15,392 nt of DNA from an uncultured Bacilli bacterium (GTDB lineage Bacteria > Bacillota_I > Bacilli_A > RF39 > UBA660): the NCBI GenBank assembly GCA_934130485.1, contig CAKOYE010000024.1:1-15392 (forward strand), in the 5' to 3' direction. The position numbers and the translations under genes were made by a program. The notes below the pieces were generated by a model. The model ran no database searches. It was not told where the DNA came from and worked only from the letters and a program-made list of their open reading frames with translations. Positions 1 to 6,580 of the stretch are shown here, piece after piece (position 1 is the first letter of the stretch; each line of letters starts with the position of its first letter).

Positions 1-284
1 GAATTAGAAAAAATTAATTTATCAATATTTTTAATAAAAATTGAGCTTATTAAAAAAGTTAAAACACTAAAACCTAATCTATTTGTAAAAATTAAATCAT
101 ATACTAAAGAAATAATAATTACTATTAAGTAATATTTATTTTTATTCTCTACCATTTTAGAAATAATAATTAATGATGAAAAAACAAAACATATATTAAA
201 AAATAAGGTATTAATTGGTATAAAAAGTGATAAATTTGACTCTAAAAAAAATGACAGAAAAATTATTAATAATATTTTAATCAT
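1..284 (-). CDS. mreD: MreD, rod-shape-determining membrane protein (N-terminal part, cut by window edge)
   Basis: An open frame on the minus strand starts with ATG at 284 and runs to the window edge without a stop, giving 94 codons. The translation begins MIKILLIIFLSFFLES and is almost wholly hydrophobic, with about three membrane helices. The segment ISLVYDLIFTNRLGFSVLTF fits the MreD signature of a short 'YD' followed by 'lG' between helices 2 and 3. MreD is an integral membrane partner of MreC in the elongasome that directs side-wall peptidoglycan synthesis. The start codon overlaps the mreC stop (ATGATTAA), a typical translational coupling. Family assignment rests on this pattern plus position directly after mreC; the C-terminal half is not visible. 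Confidence 0.85.
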   Translation of the reverse strand, partial: MIKILLIIFLSFFLESNLSLFIPINTLFFNICFVFSSLIIISKMVENKNKYYLIVIIISLVYDLIFTNRLGFSVLTFLISSIFIKNIDKLIFSN

Positions 285-1086
285 TATCTACATTCCTCTT
301 TAAAACTGTTACATAGTAAATATCATTAAAATCAATTTCACTTTTAACTTTTAATGTCTTAGATAAATCAAAATTATCGGTACTTATTTCTTCAACATAT
401 CCTATTAGTATTCCACTTGGAAAAGAATCAGTTAAACCACTAGTAACAACTTTAGCACCTTTATCAATATTTGTATTATCACTTATACCATCAATTAGAA
501 AGAAAGAGTCTTTATAATTAGATAATAATCCATATACAAAACGTCCATCATATTCTATTTTAACAGATATTTTATTTGTCATATTTTCATCTGTCAGAAG
601 TTTTATAACACTTGTATTATTACTTGTTTTAATTATTTTTCCAATTAATCCATCAGAATTTATAACTGCCATACCATCTTTTATTCCATCACTAGAACCT
701 TTATTTATCGTAATTTCATTGAACCAATATGATATATTTCTGTTTATAACAGTAGCATTTATATAACTTCTTTCACTTAATGTATTATTTAGTTCAAGTG
801 TCTTTTTTAGTTCTTCATTTTCTTTTAAAAGTTCTATATTTATTCCAATGCTTTCTAAATTACTTATATCAGCTTCATAATTTTTGTTAAAAGATAAATT
901 TTTCTTTAGCGCAAAAAAAGGTGTAGATAATATATTACTAATAGTTAATACGCTATTTTTGATTATTTTTTCTCCACTAGTTAATTTTCTATCGTCATCA
1001 ATAAATATAACCAATGATAATAAAATTACTAAAATTGTTATTATTAATAAAATAACTTTTTTCTTTTCATTCTTTTTTTTACGCAT
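277..1086 (-). CDS. mreC: MreC, rod-shape-determining protein
   Basis: The product is 269 aa. It has a basic cytoplasmic N-terminus (MRKKKNEKKK), one membrane helix at about residues 11-29, a predicted coiled coil at about 73-102 and a beta-rich extracellular region from about 108 to the end. The conserved MreC features are visible: an INKGSSDGIKDGMAV stretch near 127-141, a GLIGK loop, a VTSGL segment and the C-terminal YYVTVLKR strand. MreC is a scaffold of the elongasome, bridging MreD and the cell-wall synthases outside the membrane. I place the start at the ATG at 1086, because AAGGTGAT lies six bases upstream; the GTG at 1095 is part of that ribosome binding site. The gene follows radC directly and overlaps mreD. 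mreB, which usually lies between radC and mreC in Bacilli, is absent here. Confidence 0.93.
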   Translation of the reverse strand: MRKKKNEKKKVILLIITILVILLSLVIFIDDDRKLTSGEKIIKNSVLTISNILSTPFFALKKNLSFNKNYEADISNLESIGINIELLKENEELKKTLELNNTLSERSYINATVINRNISYWFNEITINKGSSDGIKDGMAVINSDGLIGKIIKTSNNTSVIKLLTDENMTNKISVKIEYDGRFVYGLLSNYKDSFFLIDGISDNTNIDKGAKVVTSGLTDSFPSGILIGYVEEISTDNFDLSKTLKVKSEIDFNDIYYVTVLKRNVDND

Positions 1087-1091
1087 TTTTA

Positions 1092-1778
1092 TCACCTTAT
1101 ATCATTATTTTCAAAAAAACTATAATAATTATTATTTGTAATAATTACATGATCTATTATTTTTACGCCTAAAAGTTCGCCTATTTCAACTAATTTTTTT
1201 GTAAGATTTATGTCTTCTTTTGACGGAAATACCGATCCAGCAGGATGGTTATGAACGCAAATAATTCCTGATGCACTTAATAGGTATGCTTCTTTAAAAA
1301 TTTCTCTTGGATGAACTACGCTTTTATTAACGGTACCAATAAATAATAATTTATCTTTTATAACCTTTTTAGCTGTATTCAAATATAAACAATAAAAATA
1401 TTCTTGATTTTTATCACCTATTTTATTTTTATAGTACTCAAAAACTAATGAACTATTAGTTATTTTTGTTTCATTTAAAGAAATTACTTGATTATTTATT
1501 CTTCTTGATAATTCAAACGCTGCTAAAATGGAAACTGCTTTAGTAACTCCAATACCTTTAATTTTTGTTAGTTGTTCTAAATTTATGTTTTTTAATTCGT
1601 TTAAACTTTTATATTTTTTTAAGATTTCATCTGCTATTGTTTTAGCAGATTTTTCTCTAGTACCTGTTTTTATTAAAATTGCTAAAATTTCTGAATCACT
1701 TAAAAATTCTGCACCATTATTTATAAGTCTTTCAATTGGACGATCACTTTTTGGAATATCTTTAATTAGTACTGTCAC
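1092..1778 (-). CDS. radC: RadC family JAMM-domain protein
   Basis: The product is 228 aa, the usual length for the RadC/YicR family. The N-terminal half carries the IKDIPKSDRPIERL opening and a helix-hairpin-helix (GIGVTKA, 75-81). The C-terminal half is a JAMM (MPN+) metalloprotease-like fold with the zinc motif HNHPAG (176-181) and a downstream aspartate (D189). The family was first thought to act in DNA repair, but its molecular role is unsettled. The start is GTG at 1778, the only candidate, as TAA lies two codons upstream; it has GAGGAG 13 bases before it and overlaps the preceding SpoIIB-like gene by 17 bases, suggesting coupling. In B. subtilis radC likewise lies between spoIIB and the mre genes. 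It ends in TGA, which shows that TGA is a stop here. Confidence 0.93.
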   Translation of the reverse strand: MTVLIKDIPKSDRPIERLINNGAEFLSDSEILAILIKTGTREKSAKTIADEILKKYKSLNELKNINLEQLTKIKGIGVTKAVSILAAFELSRRINNQVISLNETKITNSSLVFEYYKNKIGDKNQEYFYCLYLNTAKKVIKDKLLFIGTVNKSVVHPREIFKEAYLLSASGIICVHNHPAGSVFPSKEDINLTKKLVEIGELLGVKIIDHVIITNNNYYSFFENNDIR

Positions 1779-2238
1779 TATTTACAACCAACTCCTCATA
1801 TTTTGCTAAAACTTGTGAGCATATACCTTTAATAGTTTGATTATCTTCAGTTTCTTTTAACATTTGATCATATTGATCAATAACAACAGAAAACGCTTCA
1901 TTATTAACAGATATATTATCTACATATATAATATATCCAGCATTTGTAAAAAATCCTTGTATTTTCATCATATTATCGTAATCTTTTGTAATTCCTACAT
2001 AAGTTAGGTATTTTGAATCCTTTACATCATAAATATAATAATCAAAACCCATCATATTTTTTTCCATATCTTCATAACTATCATACTCACCCTGTCTTAA
2101 AAAATAATATGAATCACTATTTTGGTTAAATACTGGTGCCAATTCATATTCTGAATCGTATTGATTAAGCATAAATTTTCCCATCAAAAATCCTACTACA
2201 ATAGCAAATACTGCTGACAAAATTGTTTTCCATTTCAT
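1762..2238 (-). CDS. spoIIB: SpoIIB-like membrane protein with SPOR-type domain
   Basis: The product is 158 aa: one N-terminal membrane helix (about 6-24, then a short basic turn) and an extracytoplasmic region. Residues about 43-127 resemble a SPOR domain: a YYFLRQGEYDSYEDMEKN strand-helix unit, then LTYVGITKDYDNMMKIQGFF and GYIIYVDN. SPOR domains bind septal peptidoglycan stripped of stem peptides. In B. subtilis SpoIIB has the same order (helix, then SPOR domain), is longer (332 aa), and helps engulfment begin at the sporulation septum. The name rests on domain order plus synteny, since spoIIB lies just upstream of maf-radC-mre in B. subtilis. The start at ATG 2238 is chosen over an upstream in-frame ATG (2301), which would lie beyond the promoter. 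It has its own promoter with a Spo0A-box-like element. A generic SPOR protein is the alternative. Confidence 0.72.
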   Translation of the reverse strand: MKWKTILSAVFAIVVGFLMGKFMLNQYDSEYELAPVFNQNSDSYYFLRQGEYDSYEDMEKNMMGFDYYIYDVKDSKYLTYVGITKDYDNMMKIQGFFTNAGYIIYVDNISVNNEAFSVVIDQYDQMLKETEDNQTIKGICSQVLAKYEELVVNSDSTN

Positions 2239-2287
2239 ATTATCACCAGTATTATTATCCAACAATAAATATAATTTTCTTGTCGAA
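2236..2287 (-). promoter_or_regulatory. Promoter of spoIIB-like operon with Spo0A-box match
   Basis: Reading the minus strand toward the gene, TTCGACA (reverse complement of the Spo0A box TGTCGAA, plus-strand 2281-2287) is followed by a -10 candidate GATAAT (2254-2259) and then AATACTGGTGATAATATG. The 19-mer at 2240-2258 and the spacing of CGACA to the start codon are identical to those at spoIIGA. There is no good -35 hexamer where one would be expected; the box occupies roughly -39 to -33, as in Spo0A-activated sigma-A promoters. GGTGAT serves as the ribosome binding site, so the leader would be only about ten bases. Regulation by Spo0A is inferred. Confidence 0.6.
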
Positions 2288-2313
2288 AAATATTCAAACA
2301 ATATTTTATTAAA

Positions 2314-2337
2314 AGAAAAAAAGCCACTATAATGACT
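2314..2337 (-). terminator. Rho-independent terminator after the small gene
   Basis: On the minus strand AGTCAT-TATA-GTGGCT forms a six-base-pair stem (two G-T pairs), followed by a run of seven T. The arms are at 2322-2337 and the T-tract at about 2315-2321. The TAG stop of the small gene (2327-2329) lies inside the hairpin. It separates the small gene from the spoIIB-radC-mre operon. Confidence 0.65.
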
Positions 2338-2533
2338 TCCTATAAGTTTTATTAGTTAAATCTTTTTTGTAATCTGAAATTATTTGATCTGATAAAATAA
2401 TTCTTTCATCTACTAAACCTAATTCAACCATCTTTAATAAATTTGCTACATGTAATTCATTTTTTAATTTTCTATTCATTTCAGTATTATTTTTTATAGC
2501 ATCTCTAAGTGAACATAGTGTTAAATTATCCAT
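2327..2533 (-). CDS. Small protein of unknown function (68 aa)
   Basis: I do not recognise this protein. It is 68 aa, hydrophilic and apparently all-helical, with no signal peptide or membrane helix: a first helix around residues 7-37 (LRDAIKNNTEMNRKLKNELH onward), a turn at GLVDE (38-42) and a second helix to about 60, then a basic tail. That shape suits a small helical-hairpin regulator or partner protein, but this is only inference. It is well supported as a gene: it has a perfect AGGAGGTG ribosome binding site eight bases before the ATG, a near-consensus promoter and a terminator of its own. It is therefore a single-gene transcription unit between mutL and the spoIIB operon. An 18-bp palindrome over the promoter suggests it is repressed under some condition. 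Spo0E was considered because of size and helical hairpin shape, but its SQELD motif is not present. Confidence 0.8.
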   Translation of the reverse strand: MDNLTLCSLRDAIKNNTEMNRKLKNELHVANLLKMVELGLVDERIILSDQIISDYKKDLTNKTYRKSL

Positions 2534-2541
2534 AGACTAGG

Positions 2542-2549
2542 CACCTCCT
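2542..2549 (-). promoter_or_regulatory. Very strong ribosome binding site (AGGAGGTG)
   Basis: AGGAGGTG is complementary to the 16S 3' end over eight bases and sits eight bases before the ATG at 2533. It is the best Shine-Dalgarno sequence in the window and fixes the start of the 68-aa gene, implying high translation when the gene is on. Confidence 0.85.
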
Positions 2550-2552
2550 CTT

Positions 2553-2595
2553 TGGTAAAGTACCTTACCATATCATATTATTTATTTAGTGTCAA
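2553..2595 (-). promoter_or_regulatory. Promoter with operator-like palindrome, small gene
   Basis: TTGACA (2590-2595), a 17-base spacer and TATGGT (2567-2572) preceded by TGA form a perfect -35 with an extended -10. The -10 and the expected start point are covered by an 18-bp palindrome, TGGTAAAGTACCTTACCA on the plus strand (2553-2570), in which 8 of 9 base pairs are symmetrical. A palindrome at this position is the classic layout of a repressor operator. The repressor is unknown. As RNA only part of it would be transcribed, so a DNA site is more likely than an RNA hairpin. Confidence 0.72.
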
Positions 2596-2607
2596 TGTTT
2601 TTTATCT

Positions 2608-4431
2608 TTAAAATCCACTTCTTTTAAATAATTTTTCTAAATCATATTTTGAATAATAGACTATGGTAGGTCTACCGTGAGGACAATTAAATGGATTTTT
2701 ACATTTTCTTAAATCACTGATTAAATTTTCCATTTCTTCCATAGTTATATTTTCGTTTGCTTTAATAGAAGCTTTACAACTTACAGTTGCAGCTAAGTGT
2801 TCATTAAACTTTGCGATTGAAAAATCTTTTTCTTTATTAATAACTAAATCTATAACCATTCTTATTACTCTATCTTCTTCACCAATACGAATCCAAGTTG
2901 GATGCGCTTTTATAATTATTGAATTTACTCCAAAATCATCTATTTCAAATCCCATATTCTGTAAAAACTGAAAATTTTCTTTTAAAACCATATATTCATT
3001 ATTTGGTAATTCAAGAGTTAATGGTATTAACATAGGTATTGAATCAGGACGAGGATTACCTAATTTTTCACGATAATATTCATAATTAATTCTCTCTTTT
3101 GCAGCATGCTGATCAATCAAATACATTCCTTTTTCATTTTGACATATAATATAAGTTCCGTGTACTAAACCTACTGGATATAATTCTGGTAATTTTTCTA
3201 TACTTTCTTCTATTTCAAACAATAAAGATTCATCGGTAGGACTTACATTTTCTTTTTCGTTATCTATTTTAACAGAATAACTTTGCTCTTCTTCCCCAAT
3301 TCTTTCTAAATCTAGAACAATTTCTTCATATTTAGGTTTTTCAACATTTTTATCATCTTGAATATCTGTATTTAAGTTATTGTTGTATTCAAATTCTTCA
3401 TTTATTTTTAAATCATTAAATGGTTCTACTTCTATATGAGGTATTAATAGTTGCTGTTTTAACGCATTTTTTATCATTTTTTCTATCAAAAGTAATAATT
3501 CTTGCATTTTACCAAATTTAATATCCATTTTAGTTGGATGAATATTAACATCGACTAAACTTGGATCAACTTCAATTTTTAAAACGGTAATCGGATAACG
3601 ATTATCTGGTTTATATCCGTGATAACTATCATTTATTATTCTATTAATTTCAGCATTTCTTACAACACGACCATTTACAAGCGTTATAATTCCATTTCTA
3701 TTAGAACGCATAATTTCTGGTAATGTTATATATCCACTAATAACATAATCATTATCCATAGCGCTTACTGGTAACATCTTTTTTACAATATTTATTCCAA
3801 AAATTGAAGATATTGTTTTAAGCAAATTATCAGATCCATCCGTATTTAAAATTACATTACCATTATTTGATAGGATAAATTTTACCTCCGAATGTGATAA
3901 AGCCATTTTATTAACATATTCTGTTACATTTGCAAGTTCTGTATATAAACTTTTTAAATGTTTTAATCTAGCAGGAGTATTATAAAATAAATCATTAACA
4001 CTAATAACAGTTCCTATTCTAGCATCACTTTCTGTTACACTTTCTATCTTTCCACCATTAATTTTTACTAGTGTTCCTACACCTCCAGTAGATGTTTTTA
4101 AAGTAATTTTACTAACAGATGCGATTGACGCTAACGCTTCACCTCTAAACCCTAACGTTTCAATTCTATATAAATCATCTTCATTTTTTAATTTGCTTGT
4201 TGCATGACGAGAAAAAGCTAAAACAGCATCTTCTCTATCCATACCAACACCATTATCAGTTATTTTTATTTGCTTTGTACCAGCATCTATAAGTTCAATT
4301 TTAATTTCCGTACTTGAAGCATCAATACTATTTTCTACTAATTCTTTTACAACTGAAGCACATTTTTCAACAACCTCTCCAGCCGCAATTTTATTTGCAA
4401 GTATTTCATCCATTACAGTTATTTTAGACAT
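2608..4431 (-). CDS. mutL: DNA mismatch repair protein MutL (endonuclease type)
   Basis: The product is 607 aa. The N-terminal GHKL ATPase is complete: ELVENSIDA (31-39), DNGVGM (59-64), SRHATSK (74-80), GFRGEAL (94-100) and the NTPARLKHLK loop near 151-160. After an acidic, poorly conserved linker (about 335-415) the C-terminal dimerisation and nicking domain has DQHAAKERINYE (440-451), matching the DQHA(X)2E(X)4E metal-binding motif, plus SCKASIKANE (551-560) and CPHGRP (583-588). So this MutL should nick the unmethylated daughter strand itself, as in Bacilli lacking MutH. The start is the ATG at 4431, with GGTGGT just upstream and the family's opening KITVMDEILANKIAAGEVVE; an in-frame ATG at 4479 would lie in the upstream terminator. 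mutS is not next to it. Its own promoter is likely. Confidence 0.97.
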   Translation of the reverse strand: MSKITVMDEILANKIAAGEVVEKCASVVKELVENSIDASSTEIKIELIDAGTKQIKITDNGVGMDREDAVLAFSRHATSKLKNEDDLYRIETLGFRGEALASIASVSKITLKTSTGGVGTLVKINGGKIESVTESDARIGTVISVNDLFYNTPARLKHLKSLYTELANVTEYVNKMALSHSEVKFILSNNGNVILNTDGSDNLLKTISSIFGINIVKKMLPVSAMDNDYVISGYITLPEIMRSNRNGIITLVNGRVVRNAEINRIINDSYHGYKPDNRYPITVLKIEVDPSLVDVNIHPTKMDIKFGKMQELLLLIEKMIKNALKQQLLIPHIEVEPFNDLKINEEFEYNNNLNTDIQDDKNVEKPKYEEIVLDLERIGEEEQSYSVKIDNEKENVSPTDESLLFEIEESIEKLPELYPVGLVHGTYIICQNEKGMYLIDQHAAKERINYEYYREKLGNPRPDSIPMLIPLTLELPNNEYMVLKENFQFLQNMGFEIDDFGVNSIIIKAHPTWIRIGEEDRVIRMVIDLVINKEKDFSIAKFNEHLAATVSCKASIKANENITMEEMENLISDLRKCKNPFNCPHGRPTIVYYSKYDLEKLFKRSGF

Positions 4432-4447
4432 TTTTACCACCAACATT

Positions 4448-4456
4448 ATTATATCA
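4448..4456 (-). promoter_or_regulatory. Extended -10 promoter of mutL
   Basis: TGATATAAT on the minus strand is a perfect TGn-TATAAT extended -10, 16 bases upstream of the mutL ATG. No -35 hexamer is evident because the upstream DNA is the terminator of the preceding gene; extended -10 promoters can work without one. Confidence 0.55.
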
Positions 4457-4487
4457 AAAAAATATTGAAATTTCTTCAATATTTTTT
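4456..4487 (-). terminator. Terminator after the FGE-like membrane protein gene
   Basis: A 13-base-pair stem (4457-4469 with 4475-4487, 5-base loop) is followed on the minus strand by seven T. The stem is AT-rich with one G-C pair, so it may be leaky. It lies five bases after the stop of the upstream gene, and its T-tract touches the mutL promoter. Confidence 0.6.
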
Positions 4488-4491
4488 ATTT

Positions 4492-5820
4492 TTAACTTAA
4501 ACTTATTCTAAATCCAACGTTATAATGTGCACCACCTGTATAACCAGAAAATGAATATATATTATTTATATCTCTAAAAAACCAAGGTTGTGTGCTATCA
4601 ACAAAGCTTGAACTTGCATTCCAACTACTTGTACCATTATCAAATGGACCAAATTCTTTAGTAGCATCACCTAATATTCCACGACTATAGTCAGTACTTG
4701 CACCATCAGTATATAAGTCATAATATTTTTTGTTTTCCGACATCCATACACTATCAAATCCAGATGAACCAGTAACTACATTATTATTACCCATTACATA
4801 TTCATAAACTCCACCACTCATAGCGTAAACACCATAAACATTTGAAGTTGTACTTGATAAAATTCCAGTTTCAGAATCATAATCATAATTATAATTTGAA
4901 ATAGTAGTACATTTATTATTTTTACAAATACCATATTTAGAATTTGTTAAATATGTAACTGCTCCCCATTCTGTATTTTTAAGTAATCTAATGTTTGAAT
5001 CGTCACTCTTTAAACCATATATATCAGAATAAAACCCTTGTAAAGTATTAAACATAGTAGAAATATTTTGATTAACAATTGCTTTTTTATTTGGAAGAAT
5101 TGTTACACTATTAATACTATCAGTTGCTTCAAACTTTCCTACCCAAATACCAGATAATTCTGTACCATCAAAAGTAAATGCAGGATGAGTAATATAATTA
5201 GGTCCTGTTGTTTTAGTAGCTGTTTTTTCTTCAAAAACTACATCTATTTGTTGAATTCCAGTACTTGCTACTAGAGAATACTTATATCTTGGTATCCAAA
5301 CAAAAAACGCTAAAATATCTTCGCTATTAATAATAGTATCTGGAGCTGCCTTTTCGTAATAATCACGCGTTTTAGTACCATTTTGACGAACTAAAACTGC
5401 ATTTGCCCATTCAGAATTACTATAATTATACCAACCATTTGTACTTGGATTATCACTATTGGCTTTAACCCATTTTTTCTCTATAAAATTATATCTAACA
5501 GGAATCATACCACTTTTTAAAATTGGTGCATTAGCGCCACTTTTATCATAATTTACAATTTCTAACTTATTATCATCTTTTTTATCATTATTTGGTGTTA
5601 CAGTATCATTTTTGTTAAATAAGTTATTAATGAAATTTGATTCTTCTAATTTTTTGATACCTGCAGAAATAAGTGGCATACAAAGTGCAGCAATCGCAAT
5701 TACAACAAGTAAAATAATAGCAAACTTATAATCTTTAATACCATTACTTTCATAACTACTTACTTCATTATTAGTATTGTCTGTGTTCTTAACTTCATCT
5801 TTTTTATTTTTTTCTTCCAT
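4492..5820 (-). CDS. Single-pass membrane protein with an inactive FGE/SUMF1-like domain
   Basis: The product is 442 aa. A hydrophilic, charged cytoplasmic N-terminus (1-30) is followed by a membrane helix (about 33-55) with no cleavage site, then an Asn/Asp-rich linker and a large external domain (about 100-442). The domain has landmarks of the formylglycine-generating-enzyme-like fold (PF03781, C-type-lectin type): IWVGKFEATD (225-234), LLKNTEWGAVTYL (279-291), VYGVYAMSGGVYEYV (328-342) and the closing NVGFRISLS. The two catalytic cysteines of true FGE near the C-terminus are missing; the only external cysteines, C299 and C304, lie elsewhere and could form a disulfide. It is therefore more likely a structural or ligand-binding surface protein than an enzyme. 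An AGGGGA ribosome binding site precedes the ATG. It has its own extended -10 promoter between sigE and mutL, where sigG would be expected in Bacilli. Confidence 0.75.
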   Translation of the reverse strand: MEEKNKKDEVKNTDNTNNEVSSYESNGIKDYKFAIILLVVIAIAALCMPLISAGIKKLEESNFINNLFNKNDTVTPNNDKKDDNKLEIVNYDKSGANAPILKSGMIPVRYNFIEKKWVKANSDNPSTNGWYNYSNSEWANAVLVRQNGTKTRDYYEKAAPDTIINSEDILAFFVWIPRYKYSLVASTGIQQIDVVFEEKTATKTTGPNYITHPAFTFDGTELSGIWVGKFEATDSINSVTILPNKKAIVNQNISTMFNTLQGFYSDIYGLKSDDSNIRLLKNTEWGAVTYLTNSKYGICKNNKCTTISNYNYDYDSETGILSSTTSNVYGVYAMSGGVYEYVMGNNNVVTGSSGFDSVWMSENKKYYDLYTDGASTDYSRGILGDATKEFGPFDNGTSSWNASSSFVDSTQPWFFRDINNIYSFSGYTGGAHYNVGFRISLS

Positions 5821-5849
5821 TTTTATTCCCCTTATCTATCCTAAGAAAA

Positions 5850-5858
5850 ATTATATCA
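5850..5858 (-). promoter_or_regulatory. Extended -10 promoter of the FGE-like protein gene
   Basis: TGATATAAT, identical to the mutL element, lies about 30 bases before the ATG at 5820. The sequence upstream is a T-tract and AT-only hairpin, so no -35 is seen. A sigma-E promoter was considered given the neighbour, but the -10 lacks the CATA core. Confidence 0.5.
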
Positions 5859-5859
5859 T

Positions 5860-5887
5860 AAAAAAAAATATATATAAATATATTTTT
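5860..5887 (-). terminator. Possible AT-only terminator after sigE
   Basis: A perfect 10-base-pair stem of A and T only (5864-5873 with 5878-5887, loop of four) is followed on the minus strand by a T-run. Its base overlaps the sigE TGA stop (5887-5889). The lack of G-C pairs makes it weak; readthrough into the next gene is possible. Confidence 0.4.
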
Positions 5888-6579
5888 CATATTTTCGTAA
5901 TATTTTGAATTCTTTTTATGACTTTTTTTTCAATTCTAGATATATAGGACTGACTAATTCCTAACATATCCGCAACATCTTTTTGAGTTAACTCTTCATT
6001 ATTAAAGAGTCCATAACGTAAAATCATTATTTGTCTATCGCGTTCATTTAATTTATTAATTTCCTCATATAATATTTTTTTATCGGTTTCATCTTCTAAA
6101 CCTTTAGTTACTATATCATTTTCTGTACCTAATATATCTTCTAGATGAAGTTCGTTTCCTTCTGAATCATAACTTAAATTATCTTCAAAACTAACTTCTG
6201 TTTTTCTTTTTTTATTTTTTCTTAAAAACATTAATATTTCATTATCAATACAACGTGATGCATATGTTGCAAGTTTTATATTTTTATCAAGCTTATAAGT
6301 ATTTACTCCCTTAATTAACCCAATAGTTCCAATACTCACTAAATCTTCTAAGTCAACACCTGTATTTTCATATTTTTTTGATAAGAAAACAACAAGACGT
6401 AAATTATGCTCAATTAATTTTTCACGGGCAAGTATATCCCCATTCATAGATAATTCAACATATTTTATTTCATCTTCTTTTGATAATGGCTCTGGTAATT
6501 TATCAGCACTTCCAACAAAAAATATATTATTTTCTACATTAAATATTTTAATAAAAAAATTAAGTATTTTATGAAACAT
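5887..6579 (-). CDS. sigE: Pro-sigma-E, early mother-cell sporulation sigma factor
   Basis: The product is 230 aa (B. subtilis 239). After a short hydrophobic amphipathic leader (MFHKILNFFIKIFN, about 20 residues) comes FVGSADKLPEPLSKEDE, matching the YIGGSEALPPPLSKEEE region just after the pro-sequence cleavage site in B. subtilis. Region 2 is intact (LIEHNLRLVVFLSKKYENTG; DLVSIGTIGLIKGVNTY; LATYASRCIDNEILMFLR), as is region 4 with its helix-turn-helix (LTQKDVADMLGISQSYISRIEKK, 197-219). The start is the ATG at 6579, because GGAGGG is five bases upstream and it yields the pro-sequence; an in-frame ATG at 6627 would add 16 residues unlike the family. It begins one base after the spoIIGA stop, the same pairing as in B. 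subtilis: SpoIIGA cleaves pro-sigma-E at the membrane. sigG does not follow. Confidence 0.95.
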   Translation of the reverse strand: MFHKILNFFIKIFNVENNIFFVGSADKLPEPLSKEDEIKYVELSMNGDILAREKLIEHNLRLVVFLSKKYENTGVDLEDLVSIGTIGLIKGVNTYKLDKNIKLATYASRCIDNEILMFLRKNKKRKTEVSFEDNLSYDSEGNELHLEDILGTENDIVTKGLEDETDKKILYEEINKLNERDRQIMILRYGLFNNEELTQKDVADMLGISQSYISRIEKKVIKRIQNITKI

Positions 6580-6580
6580 A

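Noticed and set aside
884..1141. Open frame on the plus strand opposite mreC and radC, and similar plus-strand frames at 1528, 7089, 8343, 10526, 12664 and 14014
   Set aside because: All lie antisense to well-supported genes, lack ribosome binding sites and encode low-complexity hydrophobic sequence expected from AT-rich antisense DNA.
2239..2301. Longer SpoIIB-like protein starting at 2301
   Set aside because: It would be translated from the promoter and Spo0A-box region, and has no ribosome binding site.
2327..2533. Small gene as a Spo0E-like phosphatase
   Set aside because: Size and helical-hairpin shape fit, but the SQELD signature is replaced by SDQII and the key aspartate is missing at that position.
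4432..4479. Longer MutL starting at 4479
   Set aside because: The extra 16 residues come from the upstream terminator hairpin and promoter; the conserved MutL N-terminus begins at 4431.
4492..5820. Active formylglycine-generating enzyme
   Set aside because: The C-terminal region has no cysteines where the two catalytic ones should be, and no sulfatase gene is nearby.
5887..5889. Mycoplasma-type genetic code with TGA as tryptophan
   Set aside because: TGA ends sigE and radC at family-appropriate positions, and tryptophans in conserved places are TGG.
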